Part shown: one piece after another, positions 32,561-43,310 of the stretch
How positions within the stretch are numbered: position 1 is the stretch's first letter
Layout: each line of letters begins with the position of its first letter
Assembly (NCBI GenBank): GCA_023213395.1
Contig: CM041465.1
Location: 39,935,741-39,999,740, forward strand
DNA: 64,000 bases
Source: Cycas panzhihuaensis
Taxonomy: Eukaryota > Cycadophyta
Direction: 5' to 3'
Notes under the pieces: generated by a model
Told to the model about the DNA's origin: nothing
What the model saw: the letters and a program-made list of their open reading frames with translations, nothing else
Database searches by the model: none
Position numbers and translations under genes: made by a program

Positions 32561-34080
32561 GGGTGTAACTAAGTTGAAAACTACAGAGATTAATGTTGGT
32601 AGTCAGGATAATCCCAAACTCATTCGAATAAGAAATTATTGGGATCCTCAGATAGTAGCAGAAGCCCAGCAGTTATTTGAGAAAATCTGCGACGTATTTG
32701 CATGGTCATATAAAGACCTAAAAGGCATCCCTCCAGAGATAGGAATGCATCACATTAACTTAGTAGAAGATGTAAAACCGGTAAAACAGAGGCCATATCA
32801 GATGAATCCTAAATACAAAGAAAAAGTTAAGGCTGAACTCGACAAAATGTTGGAAGCAGGATATATTTATGAAATCAATTACAGTGACTGGGTGAGCCCT
32901 GTAGTGGTAGTTCCCAAGAAAAATGGGAAAATTCATGTCTGCGTGGACTACAGACAGCTGAACAAGGTAACCAAGAAGGATCCATTCCCGTTACCTTTCA
33001 CAGAGGATATCCTAGAAGCAGTTGGAGGAAATGAGATTTACTCCTTCACATATGGATTCAACAGGTACAATCAAGTACAGATTACCCCAGAGGATCAGGC
33101 AAAAACCACATTCATGACGGAATAGGGAACATACGCATATAAAGTGATGCCATTTGCTCTCATGAATGTACCAGCTACATTTCAGCGGATTGTAATCAAT
33201 ATCTTTTGGAAATTCATCAGAGAAAAAGTTGCTGTATTCCTGGATGATTGGACATTGTATGGACTGATGAAGGATCACATGGAAAATTTGAGGGAAATGT
33301 TGCAAACATGTCATGAAAACAAGCTCTGTCTTAATCCAGAAAAGTGTACCTTCCTAGTACCCTTCAGAAATTTATTAGGGCATATAGTTAGCAAGGAAGG
33401 ATTACTGACAGATCCAGCAAAGGTGTCTGCCATTCTGTACTTTTCTATGCCACTTATGAGAAAATAGCTGAAAGGCTTTTTGGGTTTAACGGGATACTAT
33501 AGAAAGTTTATCAAGGGGTATGCATACATATCAGGACCCCTGGAGGAGCTATTGAAAAAGAATATTGAATGGGCATGGACAGAAGAACAGCAACAAGTGT
33601 TTAAAACATTGAAACAAGCCATCGTAGCAGCACCTATACTGTAATTCTCATATTAGAAGAAGACTTTTCATGTGCATGTGGATGCGTCATAATACGCCAT
33701 TAGATGCATATTGGCACAGCTTAGTGACGACAAGACAGACCATCCAATCTACTTTGCTAGTCGAAAACTCACAAAAGCCGAGCAGAATTATATAAAGATA
33801 GGGAGGGAAGCACTCGGCATGGTATACGCATTGCAAAATTTTTGACACTATTTATTATCAAATCCATTCTTGTTTTTCGTCGATCACCAAGCATTGATGT
33901 ATTTGGTGAATAAACTGATTATGCGAGGACGAATCAGCAGGTGGTTGATGTTGTTCCAGGAATTTTCTTTCAAAATCATTATGAAACACGATAAAGCCCA
34001 TATTATCCCCGATCAGTTGTCGAGAATAACAAATGGAGAAAAAGCCATGGGGGTGCCAGATGATTTTCTAGATGTAGCTC
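32561..34080 (+). pseudogene. gypsy B2 reverse transcriptase-RNase H
   Basis: Entry 'KICDVFAWSYKDLKGIPPEI', 'KQRPYQMNPKY'; fingers 'VPKKNGKIHVCVDYRQLNK' and 'DPFPLPFTEDILEAVGG'; palm 'YNQVQITPEDQAKTTFMTE', stop at 33123, 'VMPFALMNVPATFQR', and catalytic 'VFLDDWTLYG' (about 33234) with both Asp. Thumb 'LCLNPEKCTFLVPF', stop at 33465. RNase H 'FHVHVDAS', 'GREALGMVYAL', 'FFVDHQALMYLVNK'. Best preserved RT of the window. Confidence 0.92.
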
Positions 34081-35361
34081 TGTTCAGTGTGGAAGTGGTT
34101 CCAATGGACTGGTATGAAGGAATACCAGAATACTTAGCGACCGGAGAGATATCAGCAGAATTGGATCGTACGGGGAAAAAAAAAAAATATGAGAAAAGCG
34201 GAGCCATATCAACTCATCAATGGAGAGTTATATAAATTGGGATCGGACGACATGTTACGATGTTGTGTTCGATCGCACGAGATAAACCGGATCATATCGC
34301 AGGCACATGAAGGAGTAGCGGGTGGCCACATGGGGAAATTGGCCACATGGCGGAAGATTTTGATGTCTGGATTCTAGTGGCCGTCTATGTTCGAGGATGT
34401 CAAAAAGTGGATTCAAGCTTGTAACTATTGCCAACGGGTTGGGAAACCTAATCGACAGGATTTTCAACCTTTACATCCCATATTACCTTTGGTACCATTC
34501 GAGAAATGGGGGCTCGACTTCGTGGGCCCAATCAAACTAGCTGCGCGTAGATCGAAAGCTCGATACATTCTGGTGGCCACTGACTACATGATAAAGTGGG
34601 TAGAAGCATGAACACTACAAAAAGCCAATGTGGAAAGCACAGTGTGATTTCTATATGAGGTGGTGATTACACGATTTGGATGCCCCTTGGAGATTGTAAG
34701 TGACCAAGGTGCCCGCTTCCTAAATCAAACTATCGAGACACTGACATTAGCATTTATGATTAGCCATCGAAAATCTATTCCATATTACCCGAGAGCCAAT
34801 GGTCAAGTGGAAAGTTCAAACAAGATAATCGAGAATTGCTTGCGAAAGATATACGACATCGACAGATCTGATTGGGCTGAGAAATTACCATCCGTGCTAT
34901 GGGCGTTCAAAATGACATACAAGAGGTCAACTAGATAAACTCCATTCCAGCTTATGTATGGCACAGAAGCCATCATTCCAATAGAATTTGAGATACCCAG
35001 TCTACGAGTTGCTATACAATGTCGATTAGATGACCTCCAATCTTTACAACAACAATTGGAAGATTTAGTACGATTGGAAGAAAAGCGACACATGGCAAAC
35101 TAGTTGCAAAATGTGGAGAAGCGATGGTAAAAAGCATGGCACGACCGCTATTTACGACAACCTCGGTTTAAAGAAGGTGATCAAGTACTACTCTATAACA
35201 GCAAATTCAAAATGCACCCTGGTAAACTCAAGATGAAGTGGTTGGGACCATACATTGCAGAAAAAGTCTTTGAAAATGGATCAGTACAACTTTGAGAAAT
35301 CGATGGACCCCTGCTACCAACCTGAGTAAATGGTAGCAAACTCAAACCATACAGTGAGTAG
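34081..35361 (+). pseudogene. gypsy B2 integrase with GPY/F module
   Basis: 'HEGVAGGHMGKLATWRKI' and 'CNYCQRVGK' form the HHCC finger. Core acids: '[10 protein letters not shown]', 'VSDQGARFLNQ' and 'PRANGQVESSNKI' (Glu kept). C-terminal 'EGDQVLLYNSKFK' and 'WLGPYIAEKVF'. A homopolymer near 34177 causes a frameshift, and there are stops near 34377, 34609, 34647 and 34936. No chromodomain. Confidence 0.92.
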
Positions 35362-35559
35362 CCTAGTTTTACTAGTCAGATTAGCTTGTTATACCATATT
35401 GCATTGCATGGCATTGAGGCACAATCAAATGCCTTGATACCAAGCCATGATCCAGTTCGGTATGGATACAAAAAGAGAAAAAAAAAAAACAATCGTAACT
35501 CATCACAGACATAAGTAACAACATTATAACCTAAAAAAATCAGAGGAAAATTCAATGGC
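35362..35559 (+). other. Post-integrase noncoding spacer, B2
   Basis: No gene; matches the corresponding spacer of B1. Confidence 0.6.
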
Positions 35560-36010
35560 ATACAAGCAAAATACAGTATACGTACCAAAAGGATATGTTA
35601 CCAGGTACGTATAGTTAAAAAAAGTGATCAAATTTTTAAAAATAGACTATACGTACCTAGGAAATATACTCCAGTATACACAATTCAAAAAAAGTGGCTC
35701 AAAATTACACTATACATACTTGAAAAGTACGCAATCAGGTATGCACAGTGTAAACAAATTTTAAGTTGCTCAATTACATTATACGTACCTAAAAAGTATG
35801 CAAGTAGGTACGCATAGTGAAAAGAGAATTAAGTCAAACCATTACGATTATGCGTGCCAAAAAGTACGTGGTCGTGCGTCTGATGGAAAATACACTCAAG
35901 TGCCTAGTTACATTCTATGTACTAGAAACATATGTAATTGAGTATGCATAATGGAAACACTTAATACTATACATACCAACGGCACGTATAAGACAAAAAT
36001 TCACAAAACG
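35560..36010 (+). repeat. ~69-bp palindromic minisatellite in B2
   Basis: TACGTACC-like unit starts at about 35579, 35650, 35713, 35782, 35850, 35916 and 35970. Number and spacing match B1, so the array is ancestral and its copy number has been stable since the copies separated. Confidence 0.85.
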
Positions 36011-36233
36011 ATAAAGTATTATGTACCTGCAAGTATTCCCACGAAGTACGCAGAGCAGAACGGATGAATCAACTCCAGAAAATTTGCCAGACATCCGTAT
36101 GGCACAGCACACAGGGAATTCACTCCGGTACGCAAAGTCATAAAAATGGCAAGCATTCATCAAAGGTATATACGTAGGGTTTTGGTTTGTACGCTTAGGT
36201 TACTTTTCTTATCTCTAGGACTCCACAGCCATT

Positions 36234-37317
36234 ATGAGGATAGCAGAGTGCCAAGAGGTATTTATACCCAAACTCAAGCAAGAGTTACAAGCCCTACCAA
36301 CTCAATTTCAGGCTAGGGTTAGGCAAGTAGGATGGGGAGACTACATTTATTGCAACCCAATGTATTATGACCCTAAACTCATGGACCAAATCCTGATGGC
36401 ACTAAAGGAGGATAGCAGGAAGGCCAAAATGGATGCAGACATAGTTCACACCATCACAAGACTTCCAAATGAAGGAGAAGTTCCACTAGGAACAAAAAGG
36501 TTAGAAGTTGACCGAGAAATGTGGTTGAGAGAATTGTGTCAACCCAACGCTAAGATTATATCTGGTGGAATCCATGTAGCAGACATTATTGATGTTAGAC
36601 TTCAATGGGTGGAAAAAGTGTTAAATTCTAAATTTTTGTCTAAACGGAAGTATACCTACATTTAGGGAGGTATGATGCAGGTGTTGTTGAAAATTTGGGA
36701 TGGGGAGAAGCTGAATTGGTTTGAATTCTTGGCAGAAAACATGAGGCAGTAGCTCAAGGAGATTAGGACACACCCATTTTGACATCCCTCCTTGCTTTTG
36801 GCTATTTTATTCTATCAGTGTCCAGATGTGTAGCTGACCAGGACTACCATCTCCCCTCAGGAGCCAATCATCAAACAAGGCGACAAAATTTCTGAATCTG
36901 ATTAATAGCCCATAAGCAAAGAGAAGAGTACAAAGATAAATGCAGAAAGTACTTACCTAGTTACAGAAGACACCAGGCACAACCATTCCTTATCGAGCAA
37001 AACAGGTTGTCCATAGACGAGGTAAGAGGAAGAAGGGAGAAGAAGAATCAGAGGAGGAGGAGGAAGAAGCAGAGGCCTCCTGGGAATAATGGGAAGACTT
37101 CCCTCAGTCAACAGAGGTAGGGGAATCCTCAGCACTTCCTACACCACATGACAAAGCGGGACCCATAATTCAGTTAATTCAGGAAATGGAGGAAGGGTAT
37201 AAAGCTGAGATAGCTACCTTTCAAGACAAAATTAAAGAAAAGGATGCTATCATTGCCACTCTAACGCAGATCAATGAAGAAATTTTGGGAGGACAGAGGC
37301 AGCAAGAGCCACCTTGA
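36234..37317 (+). pseudogene. gypsy B2 extra ORF downstream of integrase
   Basis: Homologue of the ORF at 23482. A 143-codon opening segment is uninterrupted: 'MRIAECQEVFIPKLKQEL', 'WGDYIYCNPMYYDPKLMDQI', 'IVHTITRLPNEGEVPLGTKR', 'MWLRELCQPNAKIISGGIHV', 'DVRLQWVEKVLNSKFLSKRK'. After a stop at about 36663 (tag where B1 has cag) it continues with several stops and a frameshift to the Glu-rich block and the C-terminal coiled coil ('EMEEGYKAEIATFQDKIKEK'). Ends with TGA at 37315. The stop near 36778 is shared with B1, so it predates their separation or marks a real end of a shorter first ORF. Confidence 0.78.
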
Positions 37318-37412
37318 GATAAAGCGGGGCAGGGATACCCTGAAATTTTGAAAGTTTTTGGGGTTTTATTGAGCAAGGATGCTCAAACCCATAACTGTTG
37401 ACCCGGGATAGA

Positions 37413-38255
37413 TGTTGGGATATAAAGTGATCTTATGGCTGTGGGAAGACTAGAGGTAGGTCAAGTAACCTGAGATATGTAGGTATGGATTGTACGGCAA
37501 TACGCACGAGGCAAAACGACGAAGAAATCAGCATTCTAGGTATGTATGACAGGTGCATACTTGGAACGGGTATATACCACAAAGACATACCAACGGCGGA
37601 ATGGAACCAAATAGAAGTGGTACGCATGACCCAAAGGGACCAGTGAAGGCTTGTGGAGCTGCCAGACGTACGTATGGACGTACAGATCCAAAGAGATTAG
37701 TTAAAGTGCTTAACTAAGTGATTAATGAAAGTGCGTATGGTGAAGGAGAATACGGTTATGACAGGCAGTCATAACCCTTCAGCCAAAAGTTACCAACAAA
37801 AGTACTTAAGGAGGTACGCATGAGCCACCAGGTTTGGGTAATAGTCAACTATCAAAGGTACACAAAGGTGTGGAAGCCAACACGTACGATAGCTAGTTGG
37901 AGTAGCATTGAATGATAAGTACCATCTGGGGTACGTATGTGTAACAAAAGGAATGTATGCTGCTGGAATGCATAGGAATGCATTCCAGCCTCTGTGTAAT
38001 TAAACTGATTACTTAATAAAAGGAAGAGTTACGTGGAAAGTTGTGTATTCTTTGTATTGTGATGATGAAATGCTGAGTATGTGTTGATTTCTGTACTGTT
38101 GTGTACCATTGTGGTATAATTCTGTGAAATATATGTGGAATGTATGTGAATAACCATATTGACAGTATCCTGAACTAGACTATAGCACTGTGTAACCTTA
38201 ACAAGAGTGGGGGTATCTCATAAGTGTAGTAAGATATCCTTTAATAAAGTCAACA
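37413..38255 (+). repeat. 3' LTR of gypsy B2 (843 bp)
   Basis: TGTTGGGATATAAAGTG to AAAGTCAACA. Followed by 'actttctctcaaaaagg', the continuation of the 807-bp unit cut at 10312. Confidence 0.93.
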
Positions 38256-38806
38256 ACTTTCTCTCAAAAAGGACATGAAGAAGAAAGGCTTAAATATTGA
38301 ATTATTTAAGGGATAGATCTAGTTTTGGATATCTTTATTTACTTTAGTATTTTGATGCACCAAAAATAAGAAACTCCCTAAGATCCATATATATATGTTA
38401 TTCCAAAAAGCCAAAAAGAATATTACTTTTTGGATTGGTCAGCAATACTCAATGAGGCTCTACTTACTTAGCTCCATGGCCTTCACCAAGGAGTGAAATT
38501 CTATATGTCTTCTTACTTGATATATGCAATCTTAGATATGATGGCATATATGTAATTTATTGAAGATGAGAATATGTTAGAGGAGAAATATTTTCTAATT
38601 CTTTCTATTTAAGTACTCAAGGATATGGGATACTAAATAACCCTTACACCTCTATAAATTGTTATATTGCTTCTTTCATGTTGTAGAAACTTTTATCATT
38701 CATAAGCCTAAAAGAATTAATGAAGAGGTTAAAGACTAGATAAAAGAGGAAAGATGACAAAAGATATTGGGATTTCTACCTTTTCTTGAGCTATTATATA
38801 GTATGG
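38256..38806 (+). repeat. Second half of the third 807-bp unit
   Basis: Matches 8696-9246 and 9502-10052. Together with 10053-10312 it makes one unit of about 806 bp after subtracting a 5-bp duplication. Ends at 'ctattatatagtatggt', where the other copies would restart. Confidence 0.92.
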
Positions 38807-39787
38807 TTGTATGGACAGTAGGATTATGCTTTTTATTTACCTAACTATCCCCTAATTTATATATTCATCATGGAAATTTATTAATTGTTGACATTGATTA
38901 GGGAGGAAATTTTTCTTAAAATTAAGAAAATGTCATATCAACCAAAGTGTGTATAGATAGGACAATGGGAGCTCAATGGATGGCTATCTATTAGCAATAT
39001 GGACAAGCCAATATTAGTTTATAATTTGAAGAGAACCCATCAACAATACTATAATCCTAATGGGATCATGGTGGAACATTTATCTAAACTACACATGCTG
39101 AAAGAGAATATGAGTTAGCCAAATTAGAGGAGTTTGGGAATTCAAAAGATGAGACAAAAATCACCCCACCTCTAGAATTCCACTTGTTGGGCAAAAGTCA
39201 CAATATAACAAACTAATAAGGACCTTCTTCCCTAGTGAAAGGGTTACCATTATTAATAGAGAGGCTCCTTATGCATTTCCAACTATAGATTCAACATAAG
39301 TAAATGGCACATCAATTAGTACCAATATAAAATACCCAATCAGTATCACATTTGGTATCCACTTCTAGTGCTTCTAACTCTTAACCAACCATAAAAAGAA
39401 TGATGATTATGCATGGTTTGTATGTAATAAAATAAGCACCTATTGATGCATTAACACCATAGAAACAAAAAGGACAAGGCTAAATTCATAACCATTGTCA
39501 TTTCCATTTCCCATGCAACATCATAATTAGTGACCCTTTCTAGTTTAGGTGGGGATAACATGACTAAAATGAAGGCTTGGGAGGGATCCATATTACTAGA
39601 AGGTGCTCATCCATAAGAACTTTTAGACTTGACAACTTCTCTAGGAAGGGTAATTATTGAGGCTAGAGAAATTGTGAAATGTTACTTAGATGAGATGTTT
39701 CTCTTAGGCATAGAAACTAAAGAGTCTAATCAACAAATAATGGCATATTTGCCCCTATAAACTGTTCTTGAAGTCCCTATAATGGAA
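38807..39787 (+). other. Old retroelement-like DNA, unclassified
   Basis: No open frame above 60 codons. A broken protein-like stretch near 39560-39780 ('GSILLEGAHP', 'LLDLTTSLGRVIIEAREIV', 'LLGIETKESNQQIMAYLPL') may be a decayed Gag or host-derived segment. I do not recognise it. Confidence 0.35.
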
Positions 39788-40035
39788 GGGATGAGGCAAG
39801 GGTTGCAATGGTTTCAAAACCACACTATACATTCCCTTAGGAACAACTAAAAGCACAAGCTCAATAAGAGAAAATAATAAAGAATAATGAGGAGACACCA
39901 TAAATAGAGGGAGCAATAGAGAAAGCATCTAGCTTAGACTATTAGGTAGAGGAATGTATAAAAATAAAGGCATTGGTAGTGTAGCAACCTCAATTATTAT
40001 CATATGATCTTATGGTAAAAGAGAAATTCTATCAC
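39788..40035 (+). repeat. 248-bp direct repeat flanking LARD-2, left copy
   Basis: Runs from 'gggatgaggcaagggttgc' to 'gaaattctatcac'. The same 248 bp, with about seven substitutions and no length change, are at 46107-46354. The two copies directly abut the left and right ends of LARD-2. Confidence 0.95.
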
Positions 40036-40442
40036 ACCACTCCACTCCCACCTTCCAACTAGGATTGTACATCTCACCATCTTCAATTTAGACATGTGAT
40101 GCTCAACATGTCAAGGTAAGTTAAGGTAAGTTGAGTTAGTTTCATTTGAATTAAGTTAACATTATTTTATTATTATTTTGAATTCAGGGGTTGAGGAGTT
40201 TCCTTCCTCCCCCAAACTATAAATATTAAGGGGTGTGTAACCCTGGTGTCTCTAGACACTGCCTCCAACTTTTAAAACATTTGTAATGCTCATTTCTGCT
40301 ACAATGGATTAAATAATAATGCTATGATAGTTCATGTATTTATGTTATTGTGATTGTGATACATTGATGTATTGATACAATATTGGTTTATAGTTATTTG
40401 ATATACGTTCTGTCCTGTTCTCCTACAAATATATTTCCTTCA
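40036..40442 (+). repeat. 5' LTR of LARD-2
   Basis: Aligns with 45702-46106 with about 28 differences over ~405 bp, mostly transitions. It starts at 'accactccactccc', so the first ~20 bp (TGTTGGAATTAATTG...) are missing. Ends ...TTTCCTTCA. Confidence 0.88.
40218..40224 (+). promoter_or_regulatory. TATA box candidate in LARD-2 5' LTR
   Basis: TATAAATA in 'aaactataaatattaagg', also present in the 3' LTR. Its mid-LTR position fits a retrotransposon promoter. Confidence 0.45.
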
Positions 40443-40497
40443 TTTGGTATTAGAGCATTTAGGCCTACATTCTATTTCTTACATTTGGTATCAGAGC
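40443..40497 (+). promoter_or_regulatory. Two tandem copia-type primer-binding sites of LARD-2
   Basis: TTTGGTATTAGAGC at 40443 directly after the LTR and TTTGGTATCAGAGC at 40484, 41 bp apart. The second matches the initiator-Met-type plant PBS exactly; the first has one change. Confidence 0.85.
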
Positions 40498-41890
40498 AGA
40501 CGATTACTGATCTGTGAAGTTTTTTGAAAGAGTGAGATTTTGGGCTATTACATCTCCATTAGTGAAGTTTTTTGAAGAAGAGCAACAGAATTTATTGGCA
40601 TTCTACGGCAGATTTTCTTACAAGCAAGAAATATTAACTATATTTATTTTCTGAAAATTTTTAGCAAGTTTTATATATTATTTAAGTAGATTTTGATTAT
40701 TTTTTAGCTATATTTCTCGTTTAACAAATATTTCTCAGATCTATTTTTAGACTTATGCAGATCTACGCAGAATTTCAGCAGCAAGCCATATTTGCTCAAG
40801 TTCTTTTCTCATATTTGAGCCATATTCCTTCAGTTTTACATATTTTTCTTATATTTCATCATTATTTTAGTAGTAAGTTATATATATTCAAGTTTTTCTC
40901 ATATTTGAGTTATTTTCTCTTCAGATCTATAGTTTTATCATAATTTTGACAGTTTACAAGTTTTTTTGTCTACTTATCTGATATTTTTCACAGATTCGTA
41001 AAAGAGTATTAGCTTCATACAAAAGTTATCAAGTTTTCTTCAAAGATCTACAAATTTTACTTCATATTTACTATATTTCATTTTAGATATGCTTGTTTCA
41101 GTAGTTATTTGACCATTTTTTCTGGTATATTTATATAGATCTGTAATATTTGGCTATAGATCTGCTATACTCATGTCAGATCTGCATTATTTAGCTTAAG
41201 CTCTACTTATTTTATTAAGTTTTTTAGCATTTTCTGTTACATTTAGTTCATATCTGTTGTATTTTATTTCAGATCTATATTTTTCATTGTATTTTTTTTA
41301 CTATAGTTTCAAGTTTTATATAGATCTGTAGCTTTTGGGTGCATATCCTATCCACCAAACCATTTGTTGCAGCAGATCTGCCTATATTCGACTTGTGAGG
41401 AAGAAGATTTGTCTACTGTAAGCTTTTAAAGCCTATTTTCAGCTACAAATCTACTACAGTTGCATTTATCAGGTTCTTCATACATTTTTTTTCAGATCTA
41501 AACTCATATTTCTGATATATCTGTAACATATTTAAAAATTTTTAAAATACAAATATATATGCGTTCCATTTGCTTGACTTATTTCTGTCAAAATATTTAA
41601 AATTTTCTAGTTCATTTGTGCTTCTTTGAATCAACAAAAAAGCTCAATATTTTTTCATGCTTTGTGTACAAATATATATATATATATTTGAAATATTCTT
41701 CGTTATAATATTAAGCAGTTATTGGCTCATATCCAAAATGCTCAACATATGTTTGAAATATTTTTTTTTCATGGTATATAAATTGTATGAATACTATTCA
41801 TTTTCAATAGAAAAACTCAACATTGTTTTCATACTTTTCTTGCACAAATATATGATTTATTGAAATATTATATCCTTTACAAAAAAGGGA
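40498..41890 (+). other. LARD-2 5' noncoding arm (leader)
   Basis: AT-rich, repeated 'cagatct' words, no credible ORF. Homologous to the reverse complement of 16921-17704 in LARD-1. A short (TA)n lies at about 41672. Confidence 0.7.
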
Positions 41891-41896
41891 GAAATA

Positions 41897-42210
41897 CAAC
41901 AACTAGTTGCACATCATTTATTAGGTCTTGCCTTGGAACGACAAGCTAAAATTGCCTCTTTAAACTTAGAGAGGGTTGATCTATAAAGTGAAGCTCTAAA
42001 ATCTTTGGAGGAAGCTATCATTTGGGAAAAACAAAGCCCAGATTTGAATTTTGAATTGAGCTTTGAGTATGTAGAACATTGTAATCTGAATGCAGCACTA
42101 AGCTATGCAAAAGAGTTCCTGGACATCTCTCACGAGAACATACACCATAGAATATACTTCGTAGTTTCAACCATCTAAAATAGTGCTCAGATCGAGCATC
42201 TGCAACAGGT
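41897..42210 (+). pseudogene. Captured fragment of a TPR protein (NPG1/TTC7-like)
   Basis: One frame reads 'LVAHHLLGLALERQAKIASL', 'SEALKSLEEAIIWEKQSPDL', 'FELSFEYVEHCNLNAALSYA' and 'KEFLDIS', then a degraded part including 'NSAQIEHLQQ'. The A/L spacing is that of tetratricopeptide helices. The order (long LERxxxxxEALxSLEEA helix, 'PDL.F.L...Y.E..NLNAAL.YAKE') resembles the plant NPG1/NPGR family, pollen-germination calmodulin-binding proteins related to TTC7. Stops at about 41958 and 42178. About 100 codons remain, sense to LARD-2. Family call is from memory of the motif. Confidence 0.65.
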
Positions 42211-43310
42211 GAAGAGAGGGTTTGCAGCAAGCATCCTTTGATTTGACTCTTCACAGCCACATCTAAAGAGATTCATCTCTAAACTAGCTTGGCCTTTCTG
42301 TGTGGCTCCTTCACATCCAAAGTGTTCTTCAAAATCAAGCCTACAAGTTTGAGACTCTAATAAGGCTCTGATAATATCCTGATTAGGTGCAGATAACACC
42401 AAAGAAAAACCCAGATGTTAAATAGTTTTTTGATGCTCTACTTCCAACAACAGAAATTTTGTATACACAAAGCACAACAATAGCCAAATAAAAGAAGAGT
42501 TGCAATAGCTCATAAGCTCTGCCACTAAGTTCCTTTCACCACTACACAAGGGTGGGGCTCTTGGTCCATCAATCCATCCCTGTAAGATACTCTGTATCCA
42601 TGCATCTGGCCTTTGCTCTGAAAGTATAATCATATGTGCAATGAATGTCATACTAGCTAAAGCTTCTCCTCAACCCTACTAAGAAGAACATTGACTTTAT
42701 CAGATAAATTATTTGCCTTAACAACTTCTCTTGCTTAAATTACATAAATATTTTGGCACCAACTAAAACACAAAATATATATAATATTCTTGTGCCTGTC
42801 CCTATTGCTGTTTGGACGCATTCGATCTACTCGCACCTTTGTTACTCTGTGTTGCCTCCTTTCATCTCTGGTTCGATCTCTCAGTAGCATCTATATTCCG
42901 CTGTTCTCTTCCACGTGACAACGCAACAACAATATCATTCTTAACATTCTTTGTGTGTCTATCATCCTCTCAGAGCGAAAGCTCATTGTATGCAGCCATC
43001 AAAACCTCTTGATTTACCTGCGAACAGTGTAATCTTGGTGGCCACAACTGATTTTTGTTTAGCATTACTAACTTTGTTTCTGAGTCTACGTGGCTCTGCA
43101 TAATTGTGCTGCGACCTGCTACTCCATCGTGCGCCCGTCTCTCTGTGTCATCTCCTCTCTCGCCTTAACAACACCTTCTGCGTATCCCCCTCTGCTCCGT
43201 TCTGCATCCACCCTCAATCCATGGCTCTACGGCGACGTCTACACAAAAGGGCGATGTGGGCGGCGCATGCAGGGTGCGGCGGCGTTTTTCAAATGCTAAC
43301 GTAAATGATT
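42211..43310 (+). other. Variable centre of LARD-2, unrecognised
   Basis: GC-richer than the arms, especially 42810-43300 ('gcgatgtgggcggcgcatgc'). Short frames on both strands (66-80 codons) carry no family signature. It probably contains more captured host DNA. A (TA)n tract at 43311 marks the edge. Confidence 0.45.

Larger units (their letters stand above)
10313..38255 (+). other. 28-kb composite insertion (B1 + inverted remnants + B2)
   Basis: Both ends of this interval lie inside one 807-bp repeat unit, whose two halves join cleanly if the interval is removed. Flanking 5-mers GCTCT and ACTTT differ only by transitions and fit a decayed 5-bp TSD. Inside are two copies of the same gypsy family in the same orientation, separated by 2.6 kb of unrelated inverted retroelement DNA. 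The inner flanks of B1 and B2 do not match their outer flanks. Confidence 0.75.
28112..38255 (+). mobile_element. Ty3/gypsy element B2 (most complete copy of the family)
   Basis: Truncated 5' LTR, PBS, Gag with four knuckles, protease, Gag-like insert, RT, RNase H, integrase, 69-bp minisatellite, extra ORF, 3' LTR. It is collinear with B1, but lacks LARD-1 and keeps the ~985 bp before RT that B1 lost. Best template for the family. Confidence 0.9.

Noticed and set aside
43090-43304. Overlapping 66- and 69-codon ORFs in GC-rich DNA of LARD-2
   Set aside because: No family signature and mutually overlapping frames; kept only as part of the unrecognised variable centre.
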